Of a stretch of 64,000 bases of DNA, positions 48,891 to 60,749 are shown one piece after another. The notes under the pieces were generated by a model. The model saw only the letters and a program-made list of their open reading frames with translations, was not told the DNA's origin and did no database searches. Numbering within the stretch: the stretch's first letter is position 1; the number at the start of each line of letters is the position of its first letter. The position numbers were made by a program, and so were the translations under genes. The DNA is from Colletes latitarsis (taxonomy: Eukaryota > Arthropoda > Insecta > Hymenoptera > Colletidae). The DNA lies in contig NC_135143.1 in the NCBI RefSeq assembly GCF_051014445.1, positions 5,208,001-5,272,000 of the forward strand. Direction: 5' to 3'.

Positions 48891-49914
48891 AAAACCGTAT
48901 AATATTCTGCAAAAGTAAAATTATGATTTTAGACCATTGTAAGCTACATAACCTAAAATTTGTTTCACAGATTCTATCACAATTTATTTCCCTCAACGTC
49001 TTAACTTGAGAATTGATTTTTCAAAGTGTTAAACACGTGATTTTGATGGTAGAACGTTGAGATTCGAATATTTATTGTATTACGAATAAAAGAAATATAT
49101 TGAGCAATTTATTTCGTTCTGTAGTCTGGAATTTAATCGCCATTAGATTATGACTATAAAAAAAACTTTCTTTTTCCTACACAAAAGTAACCCACCGAAT
49201 TGGCCGTCTAATAGCACTAACAAAAATGTTTTATAAAAATAGCAATGCATAAACATTTGATTTGCATTGCTTTGAGAAAAATCAACCACCATTTTCCTGT
49301 TTACTTCGATCGAATAGTAAAATTTAAGGGATCACGTACGCCAACTCCGAACATAAATTCAGGAACGTAATGAAATCTGTAATCCACTAATGATGATAAA
49401 TTGCTATTGCAGTATTTCATTTACAGATGCCGGCGTATTGCGAGCTGTAGAATTAATGTTCTGTCGTGACTTTTCGTTAATTATAAACAAATATGAACTG
49501 TTCAAAATATCGGGTTATTTGTTGTTCTTACTAGTTATTCCCGGAAATTATCGCTGTTAAATTGTCAATTTCTGCTTGCGGAAATATTAGTTTAATAACG
49601 AAATGCAGTTGAGTCGTAACATCATACATTGAAATGAAATATACGTGCAATTCTTTGTTAAAAAGTTCTGGTACATCTCTGTCTACCTTTCAACTTCTGA
49701 AACTCAAATATCATGGACATTGTTTGCATTATACTATATTGAATTTCAATTTTTCTGGTACGAAATAAAACGAGTCTATTTATACATATATTGGTTAAAA
49801 CTTTTTTTAGGATCAGCGCCATTCGACGAACGAATAAAATAGACAAATAAGTCTGATTTATATGCTTTTTTCAAACGAATTTGAGAATGATATTTGGAGA
49901 AATTGTAAAGCATA

Positions 49915-51246
49915 CTGTATAGAAAAGCACGATAATATTTCATGGTAAAGAAAAACATATGGCACTTTACTACGAAGACTTGTATTAATTAACTCTTTGA
50001 GTGTTAATAACGGGTCTCGCCCACACGACTCGACAGTGCAAACTCAATTTTAATAAAATACACTCACCAAAATATTTAAGATATTTAGATACCATATTTG
50101 GAAATATATTGGGAAATTTAATAAAAATTGAATTATGTTAGTTTTATCTATAATTATTGTGCGGGCAGTGCTTTGATCAATTAAACAATCTGAGCAAGCA
50201 CGTTTGCTTTAAGAGGTTAAGAAAAAGAACTAAGGTTAGGAAACAAATAAAAAAATCACTGCTAGAGGCGTTCATGTCGCCTCCCTGACCAACTGTTGGG
50301 AAATTATAGTTCCAACAACAATTAATTTCGGCAAGTAAATGGCCTAAGGTATCTTTAAATTGCAACAATTTTTAAAATAGTAGTTTTAAGGCACAAATTC
50401 CTTAACACTTTCTTGTAAAGAAGAAAAATGTGCTTCGATTAGAGCATTTAAAAGCATGGTGTTCGGTGCAAACAATAGATGCAATTGAATCTTTTAGTCG
50501 CGGCAAGAAAAAGGATTTCAAAACAGAACAGATCGAAGGAGCTTTAATTTCTTTTATCTTTTTAGTCGTGTAATCTCAATTGTAAAAATAACGCGTGTAA
50601 AGCAAAGAAAGGCAGATAGATGAAGCCATAGTTCCACTCGGAGTAACCGCCTCGTGGTGAGACCTAGTCTCATTGGCACATGAGAAGAATGCCTTTGAGG
50701 GATACACTCGGTTCAAAAGATTCTCTTCATACTATTCAAATGCACGGAAGCCCCGAGGCTTCCGTTTGGTAGAATGCACGTCACTAATCTACTTCTACCA
50801 ACCCACTTCGTGCCTTCCAGGCATCTGTGGTAGTATGGACAGAATCTTTGGAACTGTGCGTACTCCTCAGGAGCATGTTTTTCAGCTGCCAATAATAATC
50901 GTATTACTCGCGGGGAATGACCCTTTATTGCAAGCAATACCAAGATAATTGGTTGCGAATATAGAATAGTTTCGCTAGATAGAATCTATAGTTAAAAAAT
51001 TTGTATGATATGTAAGAATGTACGGAACTTCAAATATTTTAATAAAATGTAAGAGTCTACATACACGTCTGAACGTTTCAATAACCATTCCTGTTGGAAC
51101 GATAATTTCTCAACAGTTGGCAAGAGTGGCGACACGAACGCCTCTAGCAGCGATTTTTTTATTTATTTCCTAACCTTAGTTTTCTTTCTTGATTAATACA
51201 AGTCTTTTTTCTTTACCATAAAATATTATCGTGTTTTCCTGTAGAG
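49915..51246. mobile_element. Foldback element C
   Basis: A right arm of about 160 bp (51088-51246) is the inverted copy of the left arm, which is split into 49915-49988 and 50221-50330 by a TTAA-type insertion. Arm sequence includes CTAGAGGCGTTC and CCAACTGTTG. The 760-bp interior is GC-richer around 50640-50900 and holds a small hairpin (GGAAGCCCCGAGGCTTCC at 50747). Overlapping frames there match nothing I recognise. Confidence 0.7.
49989..50220. mobile_element. TTAA-flanked MITE inside foldback element C
   Basis: TTAA at 49989 and TTAA at 50217 bound 224 bp with imperfect inverted ends (TTAACTCTTTGAG against CTTTAAGAGGTTAA). The opposite arm of the foldback element has ATTAATCAAGAAAG at this point without the insertion, which marks its limits. 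piggyBac-type target choice. Confidence 0.65.
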
Positions 51247-52651
51247 ATCATTTACATAACTAACGATTCTCGTATTTACCTCCTGTACAATTTAAATAAA
51301 AGTAATATAACTTTGAAAATATTTTCAAACCCATCTATTGTAGCACCTTGCTAAAATATTCGAAGTTTCGTGTATATTTTTATGTAGATACCTTCTAAAA
51401 GAGTTTCAATAGAGCAAACTTGATCGTTTCGAAAGAAACCATGACAAAATCTTACTTTCTGTATAAATTCAAATACAATGGAGTAAAAACCACGACGAGA
51501 CTAGATAACTGGGTCACACGGTTACAAAGCTGCAGCTGTAGCAACTAAACGACTATCTAATTTGGCAGAATCGTCGAGTTGGAGTGTCCTCGCGTAAAGA
51601 AATATTTTTTAGTTCGTATTCTACCTAGAGAATTCTATTGATTTTAATCGTATACAAAGTTCGAGTAACTATAGTGTCTGTAAATTAATTTATGTATCAG
51701 TGACACTTTACGTATTACCACGTAAATTTATTTGCAGACCGTAGAGTTGCTTGAACGTACAACGTGACCTAAAATCACATCTCCGTGGGGTTAGAGTTAA
51801 ATTCGATATGTAGCACTTCGTGCGGTCCTATTGTAAGCATCTGGTGACTAATGGACGAGAGTATAAATTTCTCACGAATGTCGTGGTCGATTACGTTTTC
51901 CTGCACGGCGAATGAAATAGCATCGAGCGCAGGAAGAAACAACAATTTTTCACGGTGCAACGTTTGGTCAGCTCGTTGACCTGAGATTATTCCGAGACAC
52001 CGTCGGACCTGCGAAGAGACTATTCCTTCAAAGGCGCATACACGACTGCACGGTTTGCGTATATCTATTCTATCTCCCCAGGTTTTGAAAACATGAATTG
52101 CCCTTACGTGTTGCTACAGAAAGAACCTCATTTACTCTACACAATCCTGTTGCCGCTACTCTGAAGATGGCCTAGAGAGCTACTTCGAAGTACCAGTTAA
52201 GAACTTCGCGCCAGACATTAATTCATATCCTACTTTTCTTGCTGGGAGATATATTTTTTATGGAATTCAAAACAATTTTAAAAACACGCATATTTTACAG
52301 TTTTAATCGTCGCATTAAAATACAGCGAAGAGCATAATTGGAACATACATGTGGAATTTTAATATAAATATTTTATTCGATGTTTGAGCATTGAAAAGTC
52401 ATTATAGAATTATTATGTTTACTGTAGATGGAGAATTTCATCTGCTTATCGATACCAAATTTTGGTAACTTTATATATGTTATAGATTTGAATAAATACA
52501 GAGGTATTTTATTTTAAAGTTAATTAATATTTATTATAATTATTTTTATTTATATTTATTATGCTTATTTATGTTTAAGTTAATTAATAATGTTTTCATG
52601 AGTGAATTTGACTAATTAAAGTCATCTATATGATGAAACAATAAATATGTA
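51247..52651. other. Non-coding stretch, GC-richer near 51.7-52.1 kb
   Basis: No gene recognised. A 61-codon minus frame (51960-51775) starting MHREKLLFLPALDAISFAVQ lies in a moderately GC-richer block. I see no family match or splice context and do not call it. Confidence 0.35.
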
Positions 52652-52716
52652 ATTACCGGGAATCGAACTTTGATCTACCGGGTAGGATTTTATTACCTGA
52701 CCATCGCACCACTGTT
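52652..52716 (-). tRNA. tRNA-like fragment, probably tRNA pseudogene or SINE head
   Basis: The minus strand reads TGGTGCGATGGTCAGG, which fits the A-box of the RNA polymerase III promoter, and 41 bases later GTTCGATTCCCGG, which fits the B-box and T-loop. The T-stem and acceptor stem do not pair well and no clear anticodon arm forms, so this is not a working tRNA. It may be the head of a tRNA-derived SINE. Confidence 0.35.
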
Positions 52717-54644
52717 ATTTGATAGACAAACAATTTAAGTTGTACTTTTATAGAATAGTGATACGTTTTTCGAACTATCTATTTATAAATTCCAACAACG
52801 ATATTTTTTTTTAATAATTTTGTTAGCACTGATGTCGTCGTTGGTCCTACTATAATAATGTATTTACCTTGTCAATACTTTTTTCTTCTGGAAAGATAAT
52901 AATTTTGGACGGTCTGTGTTTGTAAAAATTTCACCGCAATATCGTTTCCGTATTTATTGAATTACTGATTACCTAACGAACAAATTGTATTGCAATTTGC
53001 GGTAGCGAAGAAATGATGCTATTTCTCACACATAATCATAACGGACATTAATACTTTGATGTTTTCTACTGTAAAAACTATGACAGACTTAACAATTCTG
53101 TTTGTAACGTTTGTAATTACGACTGTTGATTCCAAAAATTCCAATGCGATGCAAAATTGATTCTACGAAACAAAATAATGATAGTAAATACAATATTTCT
53201 CATGGAAAACCAATGTATTGTACAAAGCATGACATCGTTTATTTTACGTTTTATATTAATACATTGAATAAAATATTATTTGCGCTATAAGTCCATGTGT
53301 GTGTGTAAAATTTAGTTCCTTACTGTATTCACAATTTCAATCCAACTTATCACACATCATGCTAAACATGACAGTTGTAAAACAGGTGTTATAAACTGAC
53401 TTTGAGAATTTTGAAGCTTTTTATCTGGATACAAACAGCAAATATCATTGTACTTAACCCTTTTTTAATAATAATGCATATAATAATAATATGAATAAAA
53501 TTTATCCAACCTTGCAATTTTCAAACTGTTTATTCCGTTGATATTTGAAAAGATTCATCAAATATTGTTTAATAACTCTTATAATTTCAACTTCCAAAAA
53601 CAAATTTTATCATTTACTACTTGCTACCTCATTTTAATATTATCGCATGTAATACTATAATTCTCCGTCTCTACTATAATTTCTATACTTCGTTAAAAAA
53701 AGTACAACATATTGAAATTGCAATTTCGTACGATATAATTTACTACACCAATTATTATAATGTACAAAGGTATATATTTAATCGATTGCCAGTTGCTATT
53801 TTTATGTTACCACCATACGCATTAAATTGCATATTTTTAAAAGTCTTCGTTCAATTCTTAGCTCTGGAACGTTCTAGAAACGCACGAGAAATATCAATAG
53901 AGCTTCGGTTAGTTTTATTTTTGCTTGTATTTTTAGACGGTTGCTTTGCACAGAGAATACAGAGTAAACAGTCGGTTTTAAAAACTTTGAGAAAGTGTGA
54001 GCGTGATTCGGGTGCTCGATGGTTCTTCTGAAATCGGGGCTAATGTAAAAAATGCAGTACTACAGTAAAAAAAAAAAGAAAGTATTACGACACAAATGTA
54101 GGTTCAGTGGGCATTAATAGCTCGTATTTCAATATAGCCTGCATTTTCCATCGCAGGGCTGCTACATTTGCGCCAGTTGATGCTCATCGATTACGAACAG
54201 CCGACGACTCCAAAGATAGAAACATTTTTTTTCTGTTCGCTTGTATGCGATCGTGCATTTCAAGTAATTATTTATCGATATTTAATCATTCCTCTCTCAG
54301 AAGCTTTTGTCGCTGCAAAACACGATAAGATAAAGGCACAATTATGATACGTTATCGCGCGATTCTTATCTAACAGTAATTTATTACTGGACTTTTTACA
54401 TATACGAACTGCGAAAAGTTATTAACGAACGGAGCTACCTTGACTATTCTAACAACTTGAAACGCGTTTCAACGTAATTTGAATACGATTTTAAACGAAT
54501 TCGTAAAACGATTTTAACGAAAATCGAAATAGTAGAGGAGATCAGGTACCTTTTCTTTTTGATCATAAATTTGGACCTTTTCGATGAAATATTGGTCACT
54601 AATTAAAATTTCTAAGCAGATTGTTAGCAAAAATTTGTAATATA
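52717..54644. other. Non-coding AT-rich stretch
   Basis: No recognised gene. A 136-codon plus frame (53621-54031) is the longest here. Its composition is low-complexity, and the hydrophobic run near its end (LRLVLFLLVFLDGCFAQ) is not at the N-terminus, so I treat it as chance. Confidence 0.45.
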
Positions 54645-54975
54645 CAGGTTGTTTAAAAACACGTGTGCAAAGCTTTAAGGATGGATTCGATATGTGAAAA
54701 CAAGAAATAAAATTCATACATTTTTTTGAATTTTAGTATCATTGAATCATAGGTGACCCAAATAACTATTTTAATTGTTTCGTTGCCTCCACTTCTCTGT
54801 ATTTAATTTCTACAATTACGCGGAGAAAATAGTTCCTTCTATCGATTTCATTTGGTTTTTACTTCTTTTTATTGTTTTCATATATTATTTTATTCGTTTA
54901 TGGTAATTCTTTACTCTAATAACAAAAGCATGATAAATCATTCTGTCTGTTTGCTTTTTATAATAGTCTTCATGA

Positions 54976-56895
54976 TTAACACTAGATTTACGAATGTTGA
55001 TTAAATACCTATTTTTCTGAAGTGAGCCAATTTGACTCGTACAACAAAATTCAAGTTTTTTGCAAAAAAAATAGTTCCAAATTAATTTAAATGAGAGATT
55101 TATTATTAAAAATTTCATTGAAAACACTTTTTACGTATACACTCTATTTTTTAAATATATTTAGCAAAAGAAATTTTTTCTGACTTTTTTCAATGATAGC
55201 AACCGTACGTAATTAGATGTAAAATAAATATGAATTGAAATACCTTTTGCAAATAAATATCGAAATTACCTTGGTGGACCAAATTATTTGACAAAAAATT
55301 GATTTCATAAAATTATATTATTTCCCTAAAAATGCTGTGTTCACGCGCGATGTATAAACCGGAATTATGAAAGATCTTTCTTTTGGTCTCAGCTAGCTAT
55401 TATAATAAATTGACAAGATTGAACATGAATAAGCATTAGATGTTTTTAGAATTCTGATAAAAACATTCTTCATGTAAATCATAAATTTTATGTGTTTAAA
55501 TCAATTAACTGTTGAATTATTTTCTGAGTCAAATTGGCTCACAAATGTAAAAATAGGTATACCACATTCGATAATGCGAAATGAACAACATTTACATATA
55601 TTTTATTACGTAACTAAAAGCCAACATGTATTTTTAAACAATAATATTATAAGTTTTATACAGGGTGTTCGGCCACCACTGGGAAAAATTTTAATGCGGG
55701 ATTCTAGAGGCCAAAATAAGATGAAAATTAAGAATACTAATTTGTTGATGGTGGCTTCGTTAAAAAGTTATTAACGTTTAAAGTTCCGTCAATACTGAAT
55801 TTTTTTCTCGAAAATGCGCAAGATTTCAGAGGTATGTGTATTCACCAAAAATGATTGTAATTGACCTCTGCAACTAAATATAATTTTTTTATTATGAATT
55901 GAAATTTTTTAATTTCATCTAAAAATTTCAGTACCTACTCGAATTTTTTTCTCGAAAGTGCGCAGGATTTCGGGATTATGTCTATTCACCAAAAATGATT
56001 ATAATTGACCCCCGTAACCGAAAATAATTTTTTTAAAGCGATTTGAAATTTTCTTTTTCCGCCGAAAAATTTAGACACCTGTCGATTTTTCTTCAAAATT
56101 ACTTTTTCATTTTTAGTAATTTTGTTTGACGTCCTATAGAAAAGTTGTCTAATACTTTCTTGTAGGTACCCATGAGCTCTACATCAGAAAAAAGTTTCAT
56201 TGAAATATATTCACAATTGTAAGAGTTATGGCTGTTTGAAAATTGGACCATTTTTATGGGGTTTTTCTCATTTTGCGGAGTGAAGGACCAACTTTTCGAA
56301 TATTTTTGCGATTTGTACATATTCTCCATCAAAATACGCGTAGTTTGCTTTTTTAAATATTAAAATCGTCCAATCCGTTCAGAAGTTATGACGTTTTAAA
56401 GATTCGCATGAAAATTCGGGCAGACATTTCTGCCCAGAAATTATATTTTCGGTAAGAAATTTTTTTCTCGAAACTGAGTAGGATTTCGGGGGTATGTCTA
56501 TTGACCAAAAATGCTTGCAATTGACCCGTTCAACTAAAAATAATTTTTCCAAGACGATTCGAAAGTCTTTTTTTTCACCCAAAACTTTCAGCACTTACTC
56601 GAATTTTTTTCTCGAAAGTGGGTAGGATTTCGGAAGTATGTGTATTCACCAAAAATTATTGTAATTGACCCCCGCAACCAAAAATAATTTTTCTAGAGCA
56701 ATTTGAAATTTTTGAATTTAATTGTTAATAACTTTTTAACGAAGCCACGATCAACAAATTGGTATTCTTGATTTTCGTCTTATTTTGGCCTCTAGAATCC
56801 CCTATTAAAATTTTTCCCAAGGATGGTCGAACATTCTGTATTGTAATCAAATTTTTAATGAGTCAAATTGGCTCAGTCCGTAAATCTAGTGTTAA
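54976..56895. mobile_element. TTAA-flanked element, middle level of the nest
   Basis: The left end is TTAACACTAGATTTACG and the right end CGTAAATCTAGTGTTAA, a perfect 17-bp inverted repeat including TTAA. Just inside, GAGCCAATTTGACTC is matched by GAGTCAAATTGGCTC. Without family A copy 10 it would be about 740 bp. Its ends match the MITE at 10219-10443, so the two share a family. Confidence 0.85.
55661..56838 (+). mobile_element. Family A foldback element, copy 10 (innermost in the nest)
   Basis: 1178 bp, from CAGGGTGTTCGGCCACCA to GGTCGAACATTCTG with TA flanks. Same order as copy 6 with extra sub-repeats. The middle frame is open on the minus strand (56332-56099). Confidence 0.92.
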
Positions 56896-57663
56896 TAGCA
56901 CTAACGTTTGAAAAAAATCCATTACTTGTCTTTTTATGAATAGATTCAAACAAATTATAACATAATGTTTAAAAAGCGTTACTTGTAAACAATTGAAGGA
57001 AACAGTAAAATCATAAGATTTATTGGAAAACAAAAATGGCTGGAACTTGGAAACGAGGTCAAATCGGTCATATATGTTTATATGGACTTTTTTTCGTATT
57101 CTCACGTACCAAATCTATCCCTTAAGTTATGCCCACGTGTGTTGAAGCAGCCTGTAAATTCAAGAGCGAAACTTGGGACGGTTGTAACACTTGTAACAGA
57201 ATCGATCGGTGTCGAATGTAATATTACAATTGACCCCGAGTGACGCAATTCTTTTTGCGATTATGAAATGTCTTCGATATTCTTTTGTTTTTGAGGCTTA
57301 AACGTTATAAACAGAAAGTTTTTAGCAATCTTATCGAATTAAAATATGTACAATTTTCAGCATATGTGTACGAATGCGTTACAATTAAGGCCTACATCTG
57401 ACATTAGTTTACATTTTTTCAGTTACAGCAACATTTTAAGCGAGTGTCCGCTTATTTTTGTCCTAAAATTCGTGGGCCTGCTAATTTCAATTGTTCGCTA
57501 AATAATCTACGTACCATAAAGATACATAATAAATAGAATTTAGCCAACTTTATTCTAAACCATATTCTCATTATATATTTTCTTAGCTGACACTTCAAGG
57601 TTTATTTGTAAAAAAATTTTGTTTGATTCTGTGCAATTGTATTTCTTTGGTGTCCCGTCAAAT

Positions 57664-58263
57664 ATGGAAAACCAGAAGCTGCATTTTCGGCATATTTTGC
57701 GTTTTTATTGCCGAAGAGGTAAGAATAATATTCAAGTAAGAATAAACTTGCATGACGTGTATGGCAATTTTGATATTGAAGGTGCCCCACGTTCTAGAAT
57801 GCCAGTTAAAGCCAACAAACGCGAAATGGAGGTATTGATTGAAGCAAACCGACGAATAACACAAGAAATCATTATGCGGTTAAATTTGCCGAATTCGTCT
57901 GTTTGTGATCACATGAATCGACTTGGTTTCGTTTCAAAACTCGACATATGCATTCCACTATGATAATGCCAGGCCTCACACAAGTTTAGTAACTCGTCAG
58001 AAGCTATTGCAGTTTGGATAGGATTTGCTACCATACTCATCACATTCGCCAGATTTGGCACCATGGGATTGTTACTTGTTCCTGTTTTTACAAAATTTCT
58101 TAAACGGTGAAACATTTACTTAAAGTGACGATGTCAACAATCACTTGGATCAGTTTTTTATAACTAAAGATCAGAAATTGTATGAGCGTGAAATCATGCT
58201 ACTAGCAGGAGGATGGCAGAAGATGCTGGACCAAAATGGCCAGTATATTGTTGGATTCCAATG
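57664..58263 (+). pseudogene. Mariner transposase with internal deletion
   Basis: The frame starts MENQKLHFRHILRFYCRRGKN and continues through DIEGAPRSRMPVKANKREME and VCDHMNRLGFVSKLDICIP, the usual mariner DNA-binding half. It then jumps to HYDNARPHTS, so roughly 100 residues with the first catalytic Asp are missing. The remainder keeps SHSPDLAPWDCYLF, and exactly 34 positions separate the two remaining Asp residues, the D34D spacing of mariners. Stops interrupt the second half (for example after QFG and in GETFT). Family A copy 11 starts 100 bases after the end. Confidence 0.9.
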
Positions 58264-58363
58264 AAATTGACAACACTTTATTTAAGAAGAGAACTCGTAC
58301 AGATGTTAGGTAGATTGAATACTAAACTCTTTCTGGTGTTTTCCGGTATTGCAGGCGTTTATA

Positions 58364-59396
58364 CAGGGTGTTCGGCCACCCCTGGGAAAAATTTTAATAA
58401 GAGATTCTAGAGGCCCAAATAAGACGAAAATCAAGAATACCAATTTGTGGATGGAGGCTTCGTTAAAAAGTTATTAACAATTAAATTTAAAAATTTCAAA
58501 TCGTTCTGGAAAAATTATTTTCGGTTGCGGGGTTCACTTACAATCATTTTTGGTCATTATATATACCCCCCGAAATCCTACCCACTTTCGAGAAAAAAAT
58601 TCGAGTAAGTGCTGAAAGATTTGGGTGAAAAAAAGACTTTTGAATCGTCTTGGAAAAATTATTTTTAGTTGCACGGGTCATTTGCAAGCATTTTTGGTCA
58701 TTACACATACCCTCGAAATCCTACTCAGTTTCGAGAAAAAAATTCCTTACCGAAAATATAATTTCTGGGCAGAAATGTCTGCCCGAATTTTCATGCGAAT
58801 CTTTAAAACGTCATAACTTCTGAACGGATTGGACGATTTTAATGTTTAAAAAAGCAAACTACGCGTATTTTAGCGGAGAATATGTACAAATCGCAAAAAT
58901 ATTCGAAAAGTTGGTCCTTGACCCCGCAAAATGGGAAAAACCCCATAAAAATGGTTCAATTTTCAAACAGCCATAACTCCCACAATTGTGAATATATTTC
59001 AATGAAACTATTTTCTGATGTAGAGCTCATGGGTACCTACAAAAAAGTATTAGACAACTTTTCTGTAGGGTGTCAAACAAAATTACTAAAAATGAAGAAG
59101 GAATTTTTAAGAAAAATCGACGTGGGGTAGGTGCCTAAATTTTTCGGCGAAAAAAAAAATTTTTAATTAATTCTAAAAAAATTATTTTCGGTTGCGGGGG
59201 TCAATTACAATCATTTTTGGTGAATCGACATACCCCCGAAATCCTGCGCATTTTCGAGAAAAAAATTCAGTACAGTCGGAACTTTAAACGTTAATAACTG
59301 TTTAACAAAGCCTTCATCAATAAATTGGTATTCTTGATTTTCGTCTTATTTTGTCCTTTAGAATTCCCCATTAAAATTTTTCCCAGGAGTGGTCGA
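58364..59396 (-). mobile_element. Family A foldback element, copy 11 (right tip missing)
   Basis: 1033 bp. The left end CAGGGTGTTCGGCCACCC follows TATA; the right end stops at GAGTGGTCGA without ACACCCTG. Order as in copy 7. The middle frame is open on the plus strand (58882-59130). Confidence 0.9.
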
Positions 59397-60749
59397 AGTA
59401 CATACAGATACAGATACAGTCTGTATGCTATTGCTGGAAATAGGCAGAGGTAGGGACGATGGTCAAGGGAGAGTGTGACTCAGGAAGGGTACGAGGATCA
59501 GGATGAGTAAGGTTTAGGAATCGTAACTAAGATGTTTGGATGAGTAATGTTTGCGATGTGACGGAATGGTGTTTGTCTGGTCGTGTTGGTCATCCAACAA
59601 TATAATGGCCAATAAAATATTTATATATTATAAGAAAATTGTTCCTTTTCACGAAGAAGAGGAACGAAATTACTTTTCGAACAACCCAATATTTCTACTA
59701 TCTGTCCACTTAATCTTGTCTGCAACTGTGTGGAACTTGTTTAAACTAACACTCGACTATTGACGTCACCTTGTATTCTTAGAAGAACAAGATATCGCGA
59801 AGATAAGATTAAGGAATCGTAGTAGATCAAACCATTTTACGCATTTTTATCTAGTTTGTTCTTTGTTGTGATTTTCCGTTCTGGAATTCTTCGGAAGACG
59901 TTACATAATTTTCGCTTCGAACCAATATACACTACTGATTAGATATAATTGGATAGTTCTTTTTATTTTACATAGAAAGTTGTTTATGATTCAATATTTT
60001 TTTAATTTTAGAAGATTTTGAGTAAAACGTTTATGTTAAAAATAAACTCTACTTGTGAGTGCTGCAATCGGCGCATTTTACATTTTTATAAATTCAAGCA
60101 ATTTTTACTATTTATTCCCACGGTTATAACAACTAAAATTAAAATTATCGTTCAATCATATACTGTAAAATATTTTTTGCCTAATGAGTCACACGCAGAT
60201 ATATAACAAAAATGAACAAAAGTATAATAATAATCACGAGGAAGTGAGAAGAGAAACTTTTAAAATGTTTTATTTATTGAAATTATAAAACCGAGTTTCG
60301 ATTTAAAATAGTTGCAATATTTATTATTCGTGATTGTTGCAAATTATTTTGAAACATGTCCAGTACTAAATGCTACACAGCATTTTCCAAAAATAATATT
60401 AATTTGTGTAAATTTTTGTGTAAAAATATCCTTTTGTTTGTTGATTTTGAATAAACATTATATAATTATATTATCTGTTCATTTATTAATGAATTTTTTA
60501 TTCATGTAAGCCAATTTTGATTTTTTGTTCTCCTCTCTGAAGCATATTCATATTCATAATAAACTGATATACAGTAAAATATTGGACTATACCTACATAC
60601 GAAGTGATGAAAACAAGGAATATAATCACAGACGAGGTACGTATACATGTATATACAAGTAGACGTTACATCCAATGTATCTTTTTGGCCCATTTTTCTG
60701 GGGCTCTTTAGAAATGAATACAACAGGAAGTGAGACAGAAAATGAAATT
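59397..60749. other. Non-coding stretch
   Basis: No recognised gene. A G-rich segment around 59440-59540 (repeated GGAAG/AGG motifs and a short ACAGATACAG repeat) follows copy 11. The rest is AT-rich. Confidence 0.45.

Larger units (their letters stand above)
47128..49035 (+). mobile_element. Degenerate Tc1-type element containing a minisatellite
   Basis: Sequence around 47128-47185 (AATTCTCAAATTAAGACACG, then AATAAATTTGGATAGAATTTG) recurs in inverted orientation at about 48970-49030. Inside are a four-unit tandem repeat (47191-48195) and a broken plus-strand Tc1 transposase (48200-48890). A segment of the tandem unit also occurs inverted at 48890-48970. TTAACGCTTTCACTGCCACG just outside at 47069 resembles a piggyBac-type end and may belong to another element. 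Confidence 0.5.
54645..57154. mobile_element. Outer element of a three-level nest
   Basis: The left end CAGGTTGTTTAAAAACACGT is matched in inverted orientation by the right end (CAGGCTGCTTCAACACACGT on the minus strand), and similarity runs about 70 bases. TA flanks both. The element proper is about 590 bp, split by the TTAA-type element at 54976-56895. Non-coding. Confidence 0.75.

Noticed and set aside
50673..50948. Overlapping 91- and 76-codon frames inside foldback C
   Set aside because: No family recognised; both strands are open by chance in a short GC-richer stretch with a small hairpin.
53621..54031. 136-codon plus-strand frame with a hydrophobic run
   Set aside because: The hydrophobic run is internal rather than N-terminal, composition follows AT-rich sequence, and no intron or promoter is seen.
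56379..56594. Repeated 70-80 aa frames of the KDFRIVLEKLFLV type (also near 26277, 37258, 42093 and 61422)
   Set aside because: They translate family A sub-repeats; each recurrence is a repeat copy rather than a gene family.
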